Below, one piece after another: positions 37,434-46,914 of a stretch of 64,000 bases of DNA (position 1 is its first letter; every line of letters begins with the position of its first letter). A model generated the notes under the pieces. It did no database searches and was not told the origin of the DNA. It was given only the letters and a program-made list of their open reading frames with translations. Made by a program: the position numbers and the translations under genes. Origin of the DNA: Sneathiella litorea (lineage in GTDB: Bacteria > Pseudomonadota > Alphaproteobacteria > Sneathiellales > Sneathiellaceae); NCBI RefSeq assembly GCF_009882915.1, contig NZ_WTUW01000001.1, positions 372,357 to 436,356 of the forward strand, given 5' to 3'.

Positions 37434-38470
37434 CCAACGTTAGTATCGAAAATCTGGTTAAGCTCTATCCGGGACGATCTGTCCCTGCGGTGAAGGATGT
37501 CTCCTTGCTCATCGAAACCGGATCACTCACAGCGCTTCTGGGTCCTTCAGCTTGCGGCAAATCCACCATTTTAAAAATGATCGCCGGCCTCCTCGCCCCA
37601 ACCTCTGGCGATATTCGATTTGGTGACCATTCCATACTGCGATTACCGCCGGAAAAGCGGGATGCTGTTATGGTATTTCAGGATCATCTTCTCTTCCCAT
37701 ATATGACAGTGGCGGAAAATATTGGCTTTGGTCTGAAAATGCGCCGCCGACCGAAAGCAGAAATATCTCATGCGGTAGGCACAATGCTGGAGCTTGTAAA
37801 GCTCGACGGCATGGCTACACGCAAGCCAAACCAGCTATCCGGCGGACAGCAACAGCGTATCGCCCTCGCGCGGGCCCTGATACTCCGACCAAAAATACTG
37901 CTGCTGGACGAACCTTTTTCCAGTCTTGATGCGAATCTGCGGCTTGAAATGCAGCAGCTTCTTAAATCACTTCATCAGGAAATGGGAATGACCATGTTGT
38001 TTGTCACCCATGACCAGGAAGAAGCTGTCGCATTGTCCAGTAAAATTGCCCTTATTCTAGATGGGACACTTCGTCAGTACGCCGATGCCGCCACTCTCTA
38101 TGGCCAACCTGAGGATTTGGATGTCGCAAAATTTTTCGGCGCAAAGAACTTCATTCCAGGTATCAGTAGCTCAGGCCATTTCGAATGTGCTTTGGGCCGC
38201 CTTACCCTTCCAGTTACGGCTAATTCTAACGGTTCGATGCTAACCTTTCGCCCGGAGAATGTCGTTATTGGAGTTACGGATAGCGCTGAAAACAGCTTTC
38301 ACGCCACAATAGAATCAAAGAAATTTCTTGGAAACCAAACACAGCTCAGATTATCTAAAGGAGGCACCACGTTCGACGCATCGCTACCGCCACTAATCGC
38401 GGCGCCTCTTCTAGAAGGATCAACAGTGTCTGTCCATCTTCCGCGCCAATCGCTTTGGGCCTTGCCTTAA
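37430..38470 (+). CDS. ABC transporter ATP-binding protein, YnjD/PotA-like
   Basis: 346 residues. Walker A GPSACGKST (38-46; Ala where Gly is common), Q-loop VMVFQDHLLFP, signature LSGGQQQR, Walker B ILLLDEPFSSLD and the switch His in FVTHDQEEA. A C-terminal TOBE-like domain (about 265-345, LTFRPENVVIG) is typical of the polyamine/iron/thiamine group. It couples ATP to the upstream permease pair. It converges with the XRE regulator gene, overlapping it by four bases. Confidence 0.93.
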   Translation: MTNVSIENLVKLYPGRSVPAVKDVSLLIETGSLTALLGPSACGKSTILKMIAGLLAPTSGDIRFGDHSILRLPPEKRDAVMVFQDHLLFPYMTVAENIGFGLKMRRRPKAEISHAVGTMLELVKLDGMATRKPNQLSGGQQQRIALARALILRPKILLLDEPFSSLDANLRLEMQQLLKSLHQEMGMTMLFVTHDQEEAVALSSKIALILDGTLRQYADAATLYGQPEDLDVAKFFGAKNFIPGISSSGHFECALGRLTLPVTANSNGSMLTFRPENVVIGVTDSAENSFHATIESKKFLGNQTQLRLSKGGTTFDASLPPLIAAPLLEGSTVSVHLPRQSLWALP

Positions 38471-39354
38471 CGTAACGCTTTCAGGTATTCCGTGATCATT
38501 TGAGACGCCTTGTCCGGCCCGACTTCCGCCATCCGGATAAGTCCGTCGAAATGTGCCGTCAGCGCGCGGATATGCTCGACGGAGTTCACCAGAAGATACA
38601 TGTTTCCAATATAAATGGCGGCGCGAAGCGGGCCGAAGAGCGTGTAGGCGGCGGAGTAGATCTTCCGCGCATCAAACAGAAACAGCCGAAAGGTAGGATA
38701 AAGCTCCTCAGTCAGGCGGATCATATTGTTCACCTGGTCACGCCGGATGGAAACAGGCACCTGGCGCCAGATCCCCTCTCCTTTTGCAAGTTGTTCAATC
38801 ACCTGTTGCGGCATACATACTTCCATATCCGTTTCAGGGCGCCGACTATAGTTTAGCTGATCATGCATTCGTCGTTCTTTTGCTTCACGCTCTATGGTCG
38901 AAAAATCGCCAAACTCATAGGCGCCAATATCCTCTGTCCTCAGGAGATCCGGCAATGTGCTGGGCACATAGCGAATTTTATACCCCATGGCTTCCTGATG
39001 CCATTTCGCCAACTTCACACTGGCAGACGCCTCTGTGACCCGCTCAATTTCAATCATGGGAACGGCTTCGCTTGTACTCTCGTCATTTGCGATCAAACCC
39101 ATCAGCCAGTCGATGGAGACGCCGTAAGTGCGTGAAATGGCGCAAAGGGTTTCGGCGCGTGGTAAGCGTGTAGAGCCTGGCGCGAGAAACTGGCTGAGGG
39201 CGGAACGGTCGATGCCAACACTGCTTGCAAACTGGCTCAGGTTAAATCCCTTGCGCGCCAGAAGGAGCGCCATGCGATCCCTGAAAATCTCGGCCATATC
39301 CCGTTTATCGACATTCTCACTGTCAAAATGTTGTGTATTCACATCATATTCCAT
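38467..39354 (-). CDS. XRE-family transcriptional regulator with large C-terminal domain
   Basis: 295 residues. An N-terminal helix-turn-helix (about 21-85, GFNLSQFASSVGIDRSALSQFL) is followed by a 200-residue domain with no named family that I recognise; it contains DLLRTEDIGAYEFGDFSTIEREAKERRMHDQLNYSRR and RLFLFDARKIYSAAYTLFGPLRAAIYIGNMYLLV, perhaps a ligand-binding unit. The stop overlaps the ATPase gene by 4 bases, and the gene is divergent from the desaturase (127 bp). It may control either neighbour. The pair ATTAGC (39386-39391, 39398-39403) in that gap may be its operator. Confidence 0.8.
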   Translation of the reverse strand: MEYDVNTQHFDSENVDKRDMAEIFRDRMALLLARKGFNLSQFASSVGIDRSALSQFLAPGSTRLPRAETLCAISRTYGVSIDWLMGLIANDESTSEAVPMIEIERVTEASASVKLAKWHQEAMGYKIRYVPSTLPDLLRTEDIGAYEFGDFSTIEREAKERRMHDQLNYSRRPETDMEVCMPQQVIEQLAKGEGIWRQVPVSIRRDQVNNMIRLTEELYPTFRLFLFDARKIYSAAYTLFGPLRAAIYIGNMYLLVNSVEHIRALTAHFDGLIRMAEVGPDKASQMITEYLKALR

Positions 39355-39481
39355 ATTAAGTAACAGCTTACAACTTAAGTTTTATATTAGCATATAAATT
39401 AGCGAAGTCTCGCATTGTATATTCCCTTGCTTAAAGATCATACTTCGACCTTCTAGATATAGTTGAAGGAGATGGTACGAA

Positions 39482-40375
39482 TTGTTGTTGCGTGAACGGC
39501 AGGAGATTAAAACTCTGGCACTGATTATATCATGCTATGGAATTTGGGGACTCGTTCTGTTTGGCCCGGTATCCTTACCGGTTTGGCTGATGGCCCTGCT
39601 CCTTATTCCCACAATTACTTTTCATTCTTCGCTTCAACATGAGTGCATTCATGGGCATCCGTTTATTGACAGGCGCCTCAATGACCTGATCGTTTCGCCG
39701 CCGATTGGATTATTCCTGCCTTATCCACGTTTTAAGGAATTACATTTGACCCATCATCTGCGGGCACGGATCACCAATCCAACAGAGGATCCAGAGAGTT
39801 GGTACATTACAAGGCGGGAATGGGCAAACTTCAGCCGTTTCCAGAAACTAATGCGGAATGCAAACAATATTCTGGTTGGTCGCATGATTATTGGTCCAGC
39901 GCTGAGTATAATTAGCCTTATTTATGCGGATTTTCAGAAAATCAGAAAGAGCAATTGGCAACTTCTCGGCGTTTGGACTATGCATCTTGTGCTGGCTTTC
40001 ACACTCCTTGTGATTATTGAGAATTTCAGCAATATTTCAATTGTGGGCTATTTGATTGCGACCTATTTCAGTATGTCGCTTTTGATGATCCGCACGTTCC
40101 TTGAACATCAGGCCCACCCAGACCGGCGTGCTCGTTCTGTCCTGATCGATGATAAAGGACTGTTGCGTTTTTTGTTCCTGAACAATAACCTGCATGCGGT
40201 TCATCACGCGTTTCCCTCCGTCGCATGGTATCGATTGCCGGGTTTGTTCAGACTTCACCGGGACCGGCTTATCGAAATGAACAAAGGTTATTTTTATAAG
40301 AATTATACTGAGGTTTTCCGCGCATATGGCTTTGTTCAAAAAGAACCGGTGGTTTACCCTCTCGATCCTGTTTAA
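39482..40375 (+). CDS. Fatty acid desaturase-family membrane protein
   Basis: 297 residues beginning with three tandem TTG codons, with AAGGAG ten bases before the first. It carries the di-iron histidine boxes: H53-x3-H57-G-H59, H88-x2-H91-H92, and H238-x2-H241-H242, with helices between. Such proteins desaturate or hydroxylate lipids, carotenoids or similar chains in the membrane; the substrate cannot be told. It is followed after 21 bases by a PhnD-like binding protein and is divergent from the XRE regulator. Confidence 0.88.
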   Translation: MLLRERQEIKTLALIISCYGIWGLVLFGPVSLPVWLMALLLIPTITFHSSLQHECIHGHPFIDRRLNDLIVSPPIGLFLPYPRFKELHLTHHLRARITNPTEDPESWYITRREWANFSRFQKLMRNANNILVGRMIIGPALSIISLIYADFQKIRKSNWQLLGVWTMHLVLAFTLLVIIENFSNISIVGYLIATYFSMSLLMIRTFLEHQAHPDRRARSVLIDDKGLLRFLFLNNNLHAVHHAFPSVAWYRLPGLFRLHRDRLIEMNKGYFYKNYTEVFRAYGFVQKEPVVYPLDPV

Positions 40376-40396
40376 GTCTTAGTTTTGACCCCTTCC

Positions 40397-41191
40397 ATGC
40401 CTGCGCCCATTGCACTTCTTCCCATGTATGATTGGCCGGAAATCCGTGATGCAACGGATGCCTATTGGTCCGCCCTTCATGATAGCCTCAGCGATGCAGG
40501 CTTTTCGCCGCCGACACAACTGACCCGGACAGAGGATCCTTTGCCGTTCTGGCAGCATCCTAACCTCCTCCTCGGCCAAACCTGCGGACTGCCATATGTA
40601 GAAAAACTGGCAGTGGATGTTTCACTAGTTGGCACGCCAGCCTATGATATCGATTGTGGAGCTGGCTGCTATTTCAGCGTGATTGTTGTCCATAAAGACA
40701 GTGGCATCGAAGAACTTACCGACCTAGATTCGGCAATCTTCGGATATAATGACCCCCTTTCGCAATCCGGTGTTGCTGCTTTTTTCTCTCATTTGGCATC
40801 AGAAGGAATATCCCTGAATAAAATCCGTCAATATAAACAGGTGATGAGTCACCGCAACGCCATCACGGAATTGGCAGAACGGCACATAGATCTTGCCTCT
40901 ATTGATGCGATAACGTGGGAACATGCAAAGCGTTTTGTGTCCGCGACGGATAAACTAACGGTCATTGCACGAACCGATCCGACACCTGGGCTTCCCTTGA
41001 TAACAGCGCAGCGGCCGGAAAAGGAAGTTGATCGCATTCATCATGCGGTAGTCGAGGCCATCGCTTCCCTGTCGTCCGACCTGCAGGATACGCTTCTTCT
41101 GTCTGGTCTTGCCGCAACAGAAGAAACTGATTATCAACTGATTAAACGCCGATATGAAAATATTCGTTTCGACCTAAAGAATCTCCTGTAG
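40397..41191 (+). CDS. PhnD-like periplasmic-binding-fold protein without signal peptide
   Basis: 264 residues from the ATG at 40397 (a TTG lies four codons upstream). The fold resembles phosphate/phosphonate PhnD-type proteins: IALLPMYDWPEI, LLLGQTCGLPYVEKL, LVGTPAYDIDCGAGCYFSVIVV, a DxxxFGYND-like loop and SIDAITWEHAKRF. No signal peptide is visible, so it may act in the cytoplasm or be a sensor component. It is in line with the desaturase (about 21 bp) and may work with it. Ends just before a strong bidirectional terminator. Confidence 0.8.
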   Translation: MPAPIALLPMYDWPEIRDATDAYWSALHDSLSDAGFSPPTQLTRTEDPLPFWQHPNLLLGQTCGLPYVEKLAVDVSLVGTPAYDIDCGAGCYFSVIVVHKDSGIEELTDLDSAIFGYNDPLSQSGVAAFFSHLASEGISLNKIRQYKQVMSHRNAITELAERHIDLASIDAITWEHAKRFVSATDKLTVIARTDPTPGLPLITAQRPEKEVDRIHHAVVEAIASLSSDLQDTLLLSGLAATEETDYQLIKRRYENIRFDLKNLL

Positions 41192-41202
41192 AACGTTCCC
41201 AA

Positions 41203-41243
41203 CAAAAAACCCCGGAAGCCGCAACTTCCGGGGTATTTTTTTT
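41203..41243. terminator. Bidirectional rho-independent terminator
   Basis: Perfect stem CCCCGGAAG (41210-41218) / CTTCCGGGG (41225-41233), loop CCGCAA. A T-run follows on the plus strand and an A-run precedes it, giving a U-run for the minus strand as well. It separates the convergent PhnD-like gene and livK. Confidence 0.92.
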
Positions 41244-41259
41244 ACGGTACTAAACGGAT

Positions 41260-42363
41260 TTACTTATAGGCGTATTTGCCATCTTTCCATTCATACCAGA
41301 CATAGCCCGGCAGGGTCACGTCACCCTTGTCATCGAAAGATAGGGAGCCAAGAACCGTATCAAATGTGCCTGAATTGAGGGAATCCATGACAGGTTCAAG
41401 TTCTACTGATTTTGCTGCCCTAGCGGCATCCGCCCAAGCCTGAATGGCTGCGTAGGTATAAAGGACATAACCTTCGGGATCTATACCCTTAGCTTGAAAG
41501 ACTTTTACAACATCAGCCGCCTTTGGATTTAAGCGAGGATCAGGACTGAAAGTAAAAAGCGTTCCTTCGCCAGCATCTCCCGTAATCGACCAATATTCCG
41601 CAGACACCATTGCATCACCTGAGACGAGCTGTGTGCTCATGCCCTGATCGCGCATCTGGCGAACGATCAATCCTGCTTCAGTATGGTAACCACCAATATA
41701 GGCGATATCTATACCTTCCTGCTTCATTTTTGAAACAAGAGCAGTGTAGTCTTTTTCACCAGCGGTGTAGGCCTCATACATAGTTGCCTCGCCTCCGGCT
41801 GCTTCCAATGAGGCTTTGGCCTCATCTGCAAGGCCTTTACCATAGGCGGTTTTATCATGCAGAATAGCAACTTTCTTGCCAGCTTTGGTTTGATCTGCAA
41901 GATAAGCACCTGCAACCTTGCCCTGCTGGTCATCGCGACCGCAAACGCGATATACGTTCGGGCCGCCTTCATCGGTCAGCTTCGGGGCGGTGGAAGCTGG
42001 GGAAATCTGAATGATCCCTTCTTCCTCATAAACGGCAGAAGCCGGAATGGAAGAACCGGAACAGAAATGACCCGCCATGAGAACAACGCCTTTTGAAGCC
42101 ATCTGGTTGGCAACAGCCACAGCCTGTTTTGGATCGCAGGCATCGTCGCCAATCTCAAGCTTCAGCATTTCACCGTTCACACCACCGGCAGCGTTGATGT
42201 CAGCAACAGCCTGTTCCGCGCCCGCCTTCATCTGCTGGCCAAAACTGGCATACTGACCGGTCATCGGACCCGCCGTCGCAATTGTGATATCTGCCCAGGC
42301 AGCGCCTGAACTGACCATCAAGCCCATCGACATAGCCGATACGGCAAGTAACATTTTTTTCAT
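41260..42363 (-). CDS. livK: Branched-chain amino acid ABC transporter substrate-binding protein
   Basis: The ATG at 42363 follows GGGAG and gives 367 residues; a longer frame from 42417 is less likely. A signal peptide (KKMLLAVSAMSMGLMVSSGAAWA) precedes DITIATAGPMTGQYASFG, the usual Liv-type start. Other hallmarks: the disulfide-linked CxPKQAVAVANQM region and CSGSSIPASAVYEEEG. It binds leucine, isoleucine or valine in the periplasm. It is the last gene of the Liv set, 105 bases after the DUF6867-like gene, with a TATAAT box (42424-42419) suggesting its own promoter. Confidence 0.93.
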   Translation of the reverse strand: MKKMLLAVSAMSMGLMVSSGAAWADITIATAGPMTGQYASFGQQMKAGAEQAVADINAAGGVNGEMLKLEIGDDACDPKQAVAVANQMASKGVVLMAGHFCSGSSIPASAVYEEEGIIQISPASTAPKLTDEGGPNVYRVCGRDDQQGKVAGAYLADQTKAGKKVAILHDKTAYGKGLADEAKASLEAAGGEATMYEAYTAGEKDYTALVSKMKQEGIDIAYIGGYHTEAGLIVRQMRDQGMSTQLVSGDAMVSAEYWSITGDAGEGTLFTFSPDPRLNPKAADVVKVFQAKGIDPEGYVLYTYAAIQAWADAARAAKSVELEPVMDSLNSGTFDTVLGSLSFDDKGDVTLPGYVWYEWKDGKYAYK

Positions 42364-42418
42364 CTTCAAACTCCCTGTTGATAGAATGCAAACTCGTAAG
42401 TCACGCTGCTTTTTCAAA

Positions 42419-42424
42419 ATTATA
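42419..42424 (-). promoter_or_regulatory. Putative -10 box upstream of livK
   Basis: TATAAT on the minus strand, 55 bases before the livK ATG. No good -35 hexamer is seen at 16-18 bases, so this is a weak prediction. Confidence 0.3.
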
Positions 42425-42468
42425 TCAAACTTTTAAACAAATATAAAAGGGAATTCGACGGGCTGAAT

Positions 42469-42822
42469 TCAACCTCCGGCGTTCTTCTTTTCACGCCAGG
42501 AAAAAAGTCCTGCCCGTCCATAAAGCCAGCGATATTGTGTCACCATTTGCCGCACACGCCGTAATCGGTAACCCAATAGAGAAATGCCGATCAGCACCAA
42601 CGCGTCAACGACATAATAGTGAATGGATAGCAGTGTCCCCTCGAATAGTGCAAAGTGAAAAAATCTCACAGCAAGCCCGAGCAACAGCATAAAGAGAATC
42701 AGTTGCGGAATTGGGCGCCAGTTAGTCGCAAGTGACCTGCCCGCAAGATATCCCGCGCCACCGCCAATTATGACTGTAACGAACAGGAAAGTCGTGAAAC
42801 TGTTTTCCCACAGAATTCCCAT
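42469..42822 (-). CDS. Small membrane protein of the Liv cluster (DUF6867-like)
   Basis: 117 residues, three helices (about 8-28, 35-55, 62-85) and a basic tail. The sequence WRPIPQLILFMLLLGLAVRFFHFALFEGTLLS resembles the DUF6867 family I recall from Liv transporter operons of alphaproteobacteria. Function is unknown. It shares a base with the livF stop (TGATG), so it is translated with the importer and probably modulates it or its assembly. Confidence 0.75.
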   Translation of the reverse strand: MGILWENSFTTFLFVTVIIGGGAGYLAGRSLATNWRPIPQLILFMLLLGLAVRFFHFALFEGTLLSIHYYVVDALVLIGISLLGYRLRRVRQMVTQYRWLYGRAGLFSWREKKNAGG

Positions 42823-43550
42823 CAGTGCGCCCCCCCTTCCAGATATGCCGCTCGGACTTCCTCACTTGCCAGCAGCTCCTTGCCAGTACCACTTAAGGTT
42901 ACAGTGCCATTGACCATGACATACCCACGATTTGCAAGCTTGAGAGCATGATACGCATTTTGCTCAACGAGAAAGACAGTCAGGCCATCTTGTTCATTGA
43001 GCATCTTGATCGCTTCAAAAATCTGCTTCACAACAAGCGGTGCCAGACCAAGCGACGGTTCATCCAACAGAAGTAGTCGAGGTCGGGCCATGAGGGCCCG
43101 GGCAATTGCCAGCATCTGCTGTTCGCCACCCGACAGGGTGCCACCGCGTTGATCTTTACGCTCCTTCAGTCTCGGGAACAGTTCGAATGCATGGGCCAAA
43201 TCCTTGTCGAAATACGCCGGATCGGAAGTGGTTGCCCCCATTATCAGGTTTTCATAAACCGTCATACGGGGGAAAATCCGCCGCCCCTCCGGCGACAGGG
43301 CGATATTCATCCGGGTGATTTCATGGGTCGGTAGATTGGTAATGTCCTGTCCGTCAAAAATGATTTGGCCGGCAGCCGCCCGCGGGTTACCACAAATAGT
43401 CATCATCAGGGTGGATTTCCCCGCACCATTCGCACCAATGAGGGTGACGATTTCACCGGAATTCACCTCCATGGTGACACCTTTCAGGGCTTGGATTTTC
43501 CCATAAAAGGTTTCAACATCCTTTACTTCCAGAAGAGGCTGTTCGCTCAT
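42822..43550 (-). CDS. livF: Branched-chain amino acid ABC transporter ATP-binding protein LivF
   Basis: 242 residues. Walker A GANGAGKST (38-46), signature LSGGEQQM, Walker B LLLLDEPSLGLAP, and the short C-terminus of LivF. One base shared with the livG stop and one with the next gene (TAATG and TGATG), coupled translation. With LivG it powers LivHM in the inner membrane. Confidence 0.94.
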   Translation of the reverse strand: MSEQPLLEVKDVETFYGKIQALKGVTMEVNSGEIVTLIGANGAGKSTLMMTICGNPRAAAGQIIFDGQDITNLPTHEITRMNIALSPEGRRIFPRMTVYENLIMGATTSDPAYFDKDLAHAFELFPRLKERKDQRGGTLSGGEQQMLAIARALMARPRLLLLDEPSLGLAPLVVKQIFEAIKMLNEQDGLTVFLVEQNAYHALKLANRGYVMVNGTVTLSGTGKELLASEEVRAAYLEGGAH

Positions 43551-44404
43551 TAGGACGCTCCCTCCTCAATCTCATGCTCGACTTCTTCAACCTCTTCATC
43601 TGCTACCCCGAGATAGGCAGCAATAACACTTGGATCGTTGCGGATTTCTTCCGGTGTGCCGTCGGCAATTTTCTTGCCATAATCGAGTACAATAATATGA
43701 TCGGAAATACCCATCACCACATTCATATCATGCTCAATCAGCAGAACACCGGTATCCCGTTCTTTACGAATAAAAAGCAACAGCTTGTTCAGCTCTTCAG
43801 ATTCACGCGGGTTCAGGCCGGCAGCTGGCTCATCAAGACACAGCAACTTCGGTTTCGTACACATGGAGCGGGCGATTTCGAGTTTCCGCTGATCTCCATA
43901 CGGAAGGTCCCCCGCTGCATCATCAGCACGTTTGGTAAGGCCTGCTTGCTCCATCCAGTATTTTGCAAGCTCCACCGCTTCTTTTTCGGCCTTTTTATAT
44001 CCACTCAACCCGAATATACCGCCGAAAGTATAATTCGATGCGACCATGAGCGTATTGTGCTGTCCCACCATCAGATTTTCGAGAACGGTCATGCCCCCGA
44101 ACAGGCGGATATTCTGGAAAGTTCGCGCAACTTTGGCAATTTTCGGAATCTTAAAATCATCCATACGTTCAAGAAGGAAAGTCTCACCTGTCTCATGACG
44201 GGCTGTTATCCTGCCCTCTGTCGGCTTGTAAAAGCCAGTGATACAGTTAAAAACCGTCGTTTTCCCGGCTCCATTTGGACCAATCAGCGCGGTAATATCC
44301 CTCCTGCCAACATCAAAAGACAACTCGTCCACGGCAAGCAATCCGCCAAAACGCATATTCAGATGTTCAACGCTCAGAACCGGATCATCAACAATATGTG
44401 CCAT
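43550..44404 (-). CDS. livG: Branched-chain amino acid ABC transporter ATP-binding protein LivG
   Basis: The ATG at 44404 (one base after the livM stop) gives 284 residues; a longer start at 44428 would overlap livM. Walker A GPNGAGKTT, an extended helical insert (about 90-130), signature LPYGDQRKLEIAR and Walker B LLCLDEPAAGLNP, typical of LivG. C-terminal acidic tail (DEEVEEVEHEIEEGAS) is unusual but not functional as far as visible. Confidence 0.93.
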   Translation of the reverse strand: MAHIVDDPVLSVEHLNMRFGGLLAVDELSFDVGRRDITALIGPNGAGKTTVFNCITGFYKPTEGRITARHETGETFLLERMDDFKIPKIAKVARTFQNIRLFGGMTVLENLMVGQHNTLMVASNYTFGGIFGLSGYKKAEKEAVELAKYWMEQAGLTKRADDAAGDLPYGDQRKLEIARSMCTKPKLLCLDEPAAGLNPRESEELNKLLLFIRKERDTGVLLIEHDMNVVMGISDHIIVLDYGKKIADGTPEEIRNDPSVIAAYLGVADEEVEEVEHEIEEGAS

Positions 44405-44405
44405 G

Positions 44406-45743
44406 TCAGTGCCCCTCCCCTTGTGCAACCATATCTGCTGACACCTTCTTTTTCTCTTTAAGAAAGATGGACGGGATACGTGTCGAGATCAGGCCGCGCG
44501 GCCGCCAGATCATTATTATCACCATGGCAAGACCAAATATCAGCATTCGAAACTGTTCGGCCTCCCGGAAGATTTCAAAACCACCAATCATGGCAATGGA
44601 AGCAATTACCACACCAGTTTGCGAACCCATGCCGCCAAGAACAACAATCGCTAGGATCAGGGCCGATTCAATAAAGGTGAAACTTTCTGGCGAGATAAAT
44701 CCTTGTCGAGTGGCAAAAAATGACCCCGCAAAACCGGCGAACATAGCGCCAATGGCGAAGGCTGTCAGTTTCACGGAGGTTGTATTGAGGCCAAGTGACC
44801 GGCAGGCGATCTCATCTTCACGCAAGGCTTCCCAGGCACGACCGATTGGCAGGCGGCGGAGGCGATTAGTCACAAAATTAGTGAGTAGCGCCAAAGCGAG
44901 GATCAGGAAATACAAGAACATGATGCGATGTATCGAAGAATAATCGAGACCAAAGAAATCAGCAAAGCCCCCTTCACTACGGTTAAAGGGAAGGCCAAAA
45001 AAGCTTGGCCGTGGTATCCCGGAAAGCCCGTCAGGCCCGCCCGTAAACTGATACCAATTGAGCAATACAATGCGAATAATCTCGCCAAAAGCGAGCGTCA
45101 CAATCGCGAGATAGTCCCCGCGCAGCCGAAGAACCGGGAACCCAAGAATAATTCCCCAAAACGCCGCAAGAATCCCGGCGAGCGGAAGACACATCCAAAA
45201 AGAGAATCCGAAATACTGGGCTAACAGTGCATAAGAATAGGCCCCGATGGCATAAAACGCCACATAGCCAAGGTCCAGAAGCCCGGCAAGGCCGACTACA
45301 ATATTCAGGCCCCAGCCAAGCATGACATACGTCAGAATCAGGATACTCAGGTCAAGGAGATAACGATCGGTAAAGGGCAGGAAGGGGAAAACCAAGGCAA
45401 ACAAGAGCATCGTTGGCCCGAACCCCTTACCTACTTTCGCGGATACCTTCGCAAGGCCGGACTTTATACTCACCGGCATTTCAACGGCGGATGTTCCGGG
45501 AGGCTTGCTCCAAACGAAGATCCAAAGCAACAACCGGCCAATAACCACAGCGGCAATCACATAAAAGGCGATATCATAGCGCACTTCTAGCCCGAGACCA
45601 CCCGCTGCGGACACGGTCCGGAACGCGATCGTGGAGCCAAAAACTGCCGTTGCTATCAGTGTCGTAACAATGAGGTCTTTTACGACTTTGCTAAAATCCA
45701 GATGTCGAGCTGGGCGCGAGGGGGTGCTTTCCGTATCTGCCAT
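44406..45743 (-). CDS. livM: Branched-chain amino acid ABC transporter permease LivM
   Basis: 445 residues, about ten membrane helices. An extra N-terminal segment (about 1-110) precedes the conserved part ([40 protein letters not shown]). The cytoplasmic coupling loop is [20 protein letters not shown]. It pairs with LivH, whose stop overlaps its ATG as TAATG. N-terminal extension is common in alphaproteobacterial LivM. Confidence 0.93.
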   Translation of the reverse strand: MADTESTPSRPARHLDFSKVVKDLIVTTLIATAVFGSTIAFRTVSAAGGLGLEVRYDIAFYVIAAVVIGRLLLWIFVWSKPPGTSAVEMPVSIKSGLAKVSAKVGKGFGPTMLLFALVFPFLPFTDRYLLDLSILILTYVMLGWGLNIVVGLAGLLDLGYVAFYAIGAYSYALLAQYFGFSFWMCLPLAGILAAFWGIILGFPVLRLRGDYLAIVTLAFGEIIRIVLLNWYQFTGGPDGLSGIPRPSFFGLPFNRSEGGFADFFGLDYSSIHRIMFLYFLILALALLTNFVTNRLRRLPIGRAWEALREDEIACRSLGLNTTSVKLTAFAIGAMFAGFAGSFFATRQGFISPESFTFIESALILAIVVLGGMGSQTGVVIASIAMIGGFEIFREAEQFRMLIFGLAMVIIMIWRPRGLISTRIPSIFLKEKKKVSADMVAQGEGH

Positions 45744-46678
45744 TATACTTTTTCCACCTCCGGCTTACCGAGCAAGCCTTGCGGCAGAAAGATCAACACA
45801 ATCGCCAACATGGAAAAGGCGGCGACGTCCTTATATTCAATTGAGAAATAGGCGGACCACAATGTTTCAATCAGTCCGATAACCAGCCCCCCAAGCATTG
45901 CCCCAGGAAGCGACCCGATCCCGCCCAATACAGCGGCGGTAAATGCCTTCACACCAGCAACAAAGCCGATAAAGAAATCAATTACGCCGTAATACAGAAG
46001 GAACATCAAACCAGCAACCGCCGCAAGCGCGGCACCCATCACGAAGGTCATGGAGATTGTCCGGTCTACATTGATGCCGAGGAGTGAGGCCATCTTACGA
46101 TCCTGCTCACAGGCCCGTTGCGCCCGGCCAAGAGATGTCTTGGCGATAATAAGGGAAAAAATCGTCATCAAGATAATCGTCACGACAATGATCAGGATCT
46201 GCATATTGGAAATCTGAACGGCAAATTCGCCATTCGCGTCAACCCGCGTCATCAAGGTGTAGCCATCCGCGATTATGGGTTGGAGCGGCTTAACCCGGGC
46301 GCCTTGTGTGATCTGGATATAGTTTTGCAGTACAATAGAAATGCCAATGGCCGTGATCAGCGGGGCAAGCCGGAAGGAACCCCTAAGCGGACGGTAGGCT
46401 AGCCGTTCTGTTGTCCACCCATATACCGACGCAATTACCATAGCCGTCACAAGCACGAGTATGAGCGCCAGTATAGTCAATCCGAGCCCGGTTGATATCG
46501 TCAACCCAAGAGCCGTTATAACAATCAGCGCGATAAACGAACTCACCATGAAAATGTCGCCATGAGCAAAATTGATCATGCCGATGATTCCGTAAACCAT
46601 GGTATAACCGATCGCGATAAGACCATAAATCGATCCCAGCGTAATACCATTGATCAATTGCTGCAAAAAATATTCCAT
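45743..46678 (-). CDS. livH: Branched-chain amino acid ABC transporter permease LivH
   Basis: From the ATG at 46678 (GGGGAGG upstream), 311 residues; an upstream frame start at 46720 is unlikely. [41 protein letters not shown] is the conserved LivH opening, and [19 protein letters not shown] is the coupling loop. It is the first gene of a Liv operon (livH-livM-livG-livF-DUF6867-livK) on the minus strand. Confidence 0.94.
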   Translation of the reverse strand: MEYFLQQLINGITLGSIYGLIAIGYTMVYGIIGMINFAHGDIFMVSSFIALIVITALGLTISTGLGLTILALILVLVTAMVIASVYGWTTERLAYRPLRGSFRLAPLITAIGISIVLQNYIQITQGARVKPLQPIIADGYTLMTRVDANGEFAVQISNMQILIIVVTIILMTIFSLIIAKTSLGRAQRACEQDRKMASLLGINVDRTISMTFVMGAALAAVAGLMFLLYYGVIDFFIGFVAGVKAFTAAVLGGIGSLPGAMLGGLVIGLIETLWSAYFSIEYKDVAAFSMLAIVLIFLPQGLLGKPEVEKV

Positions 46679-46811
46679 TCGCCTCCCCTCGATGAAAAAA
46701 CCTGTCGCAATGCCAAGCAATCTTTTTTTCGTCAGCTATCACTGACGTTGTGGATATAAGGCCGCCTCCCATCCAAAAAAGCAGCCCCCTATCTCCCAAT
46801 TTATTACCGTA

Positions 46812-46860
46812 TGACAGACATTTGACAGACGCAAGAGGGATTAATTGTCACAAATTGACA
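46812..46860. promoter_or_regulatory. Repeat cluster upstream of the Liv operon
   Basis: A direct repeat TGACAGAC (46812-46819, 46823-46830) and a palindrome TGTCA-CAAAT-TGACA (46846-46860) occur about 130-180 bases upstream of livH. The core TGACA recurs in each, so it may be a regulator binding site for the Liv operon or the cyd side. Confidence 0.4.
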
Positions 46861-46914
46861 TCTTAGAAATTAGAGAATTTGTCGGAACTGCTGATTTTCA
46901 ATACTTAGCCTTGG

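Noticed and set aside
43574-44461. 295-codon plus-strand open frame
   Set aside because: Antisense to livG, whose Walker and signature motifs are intact.
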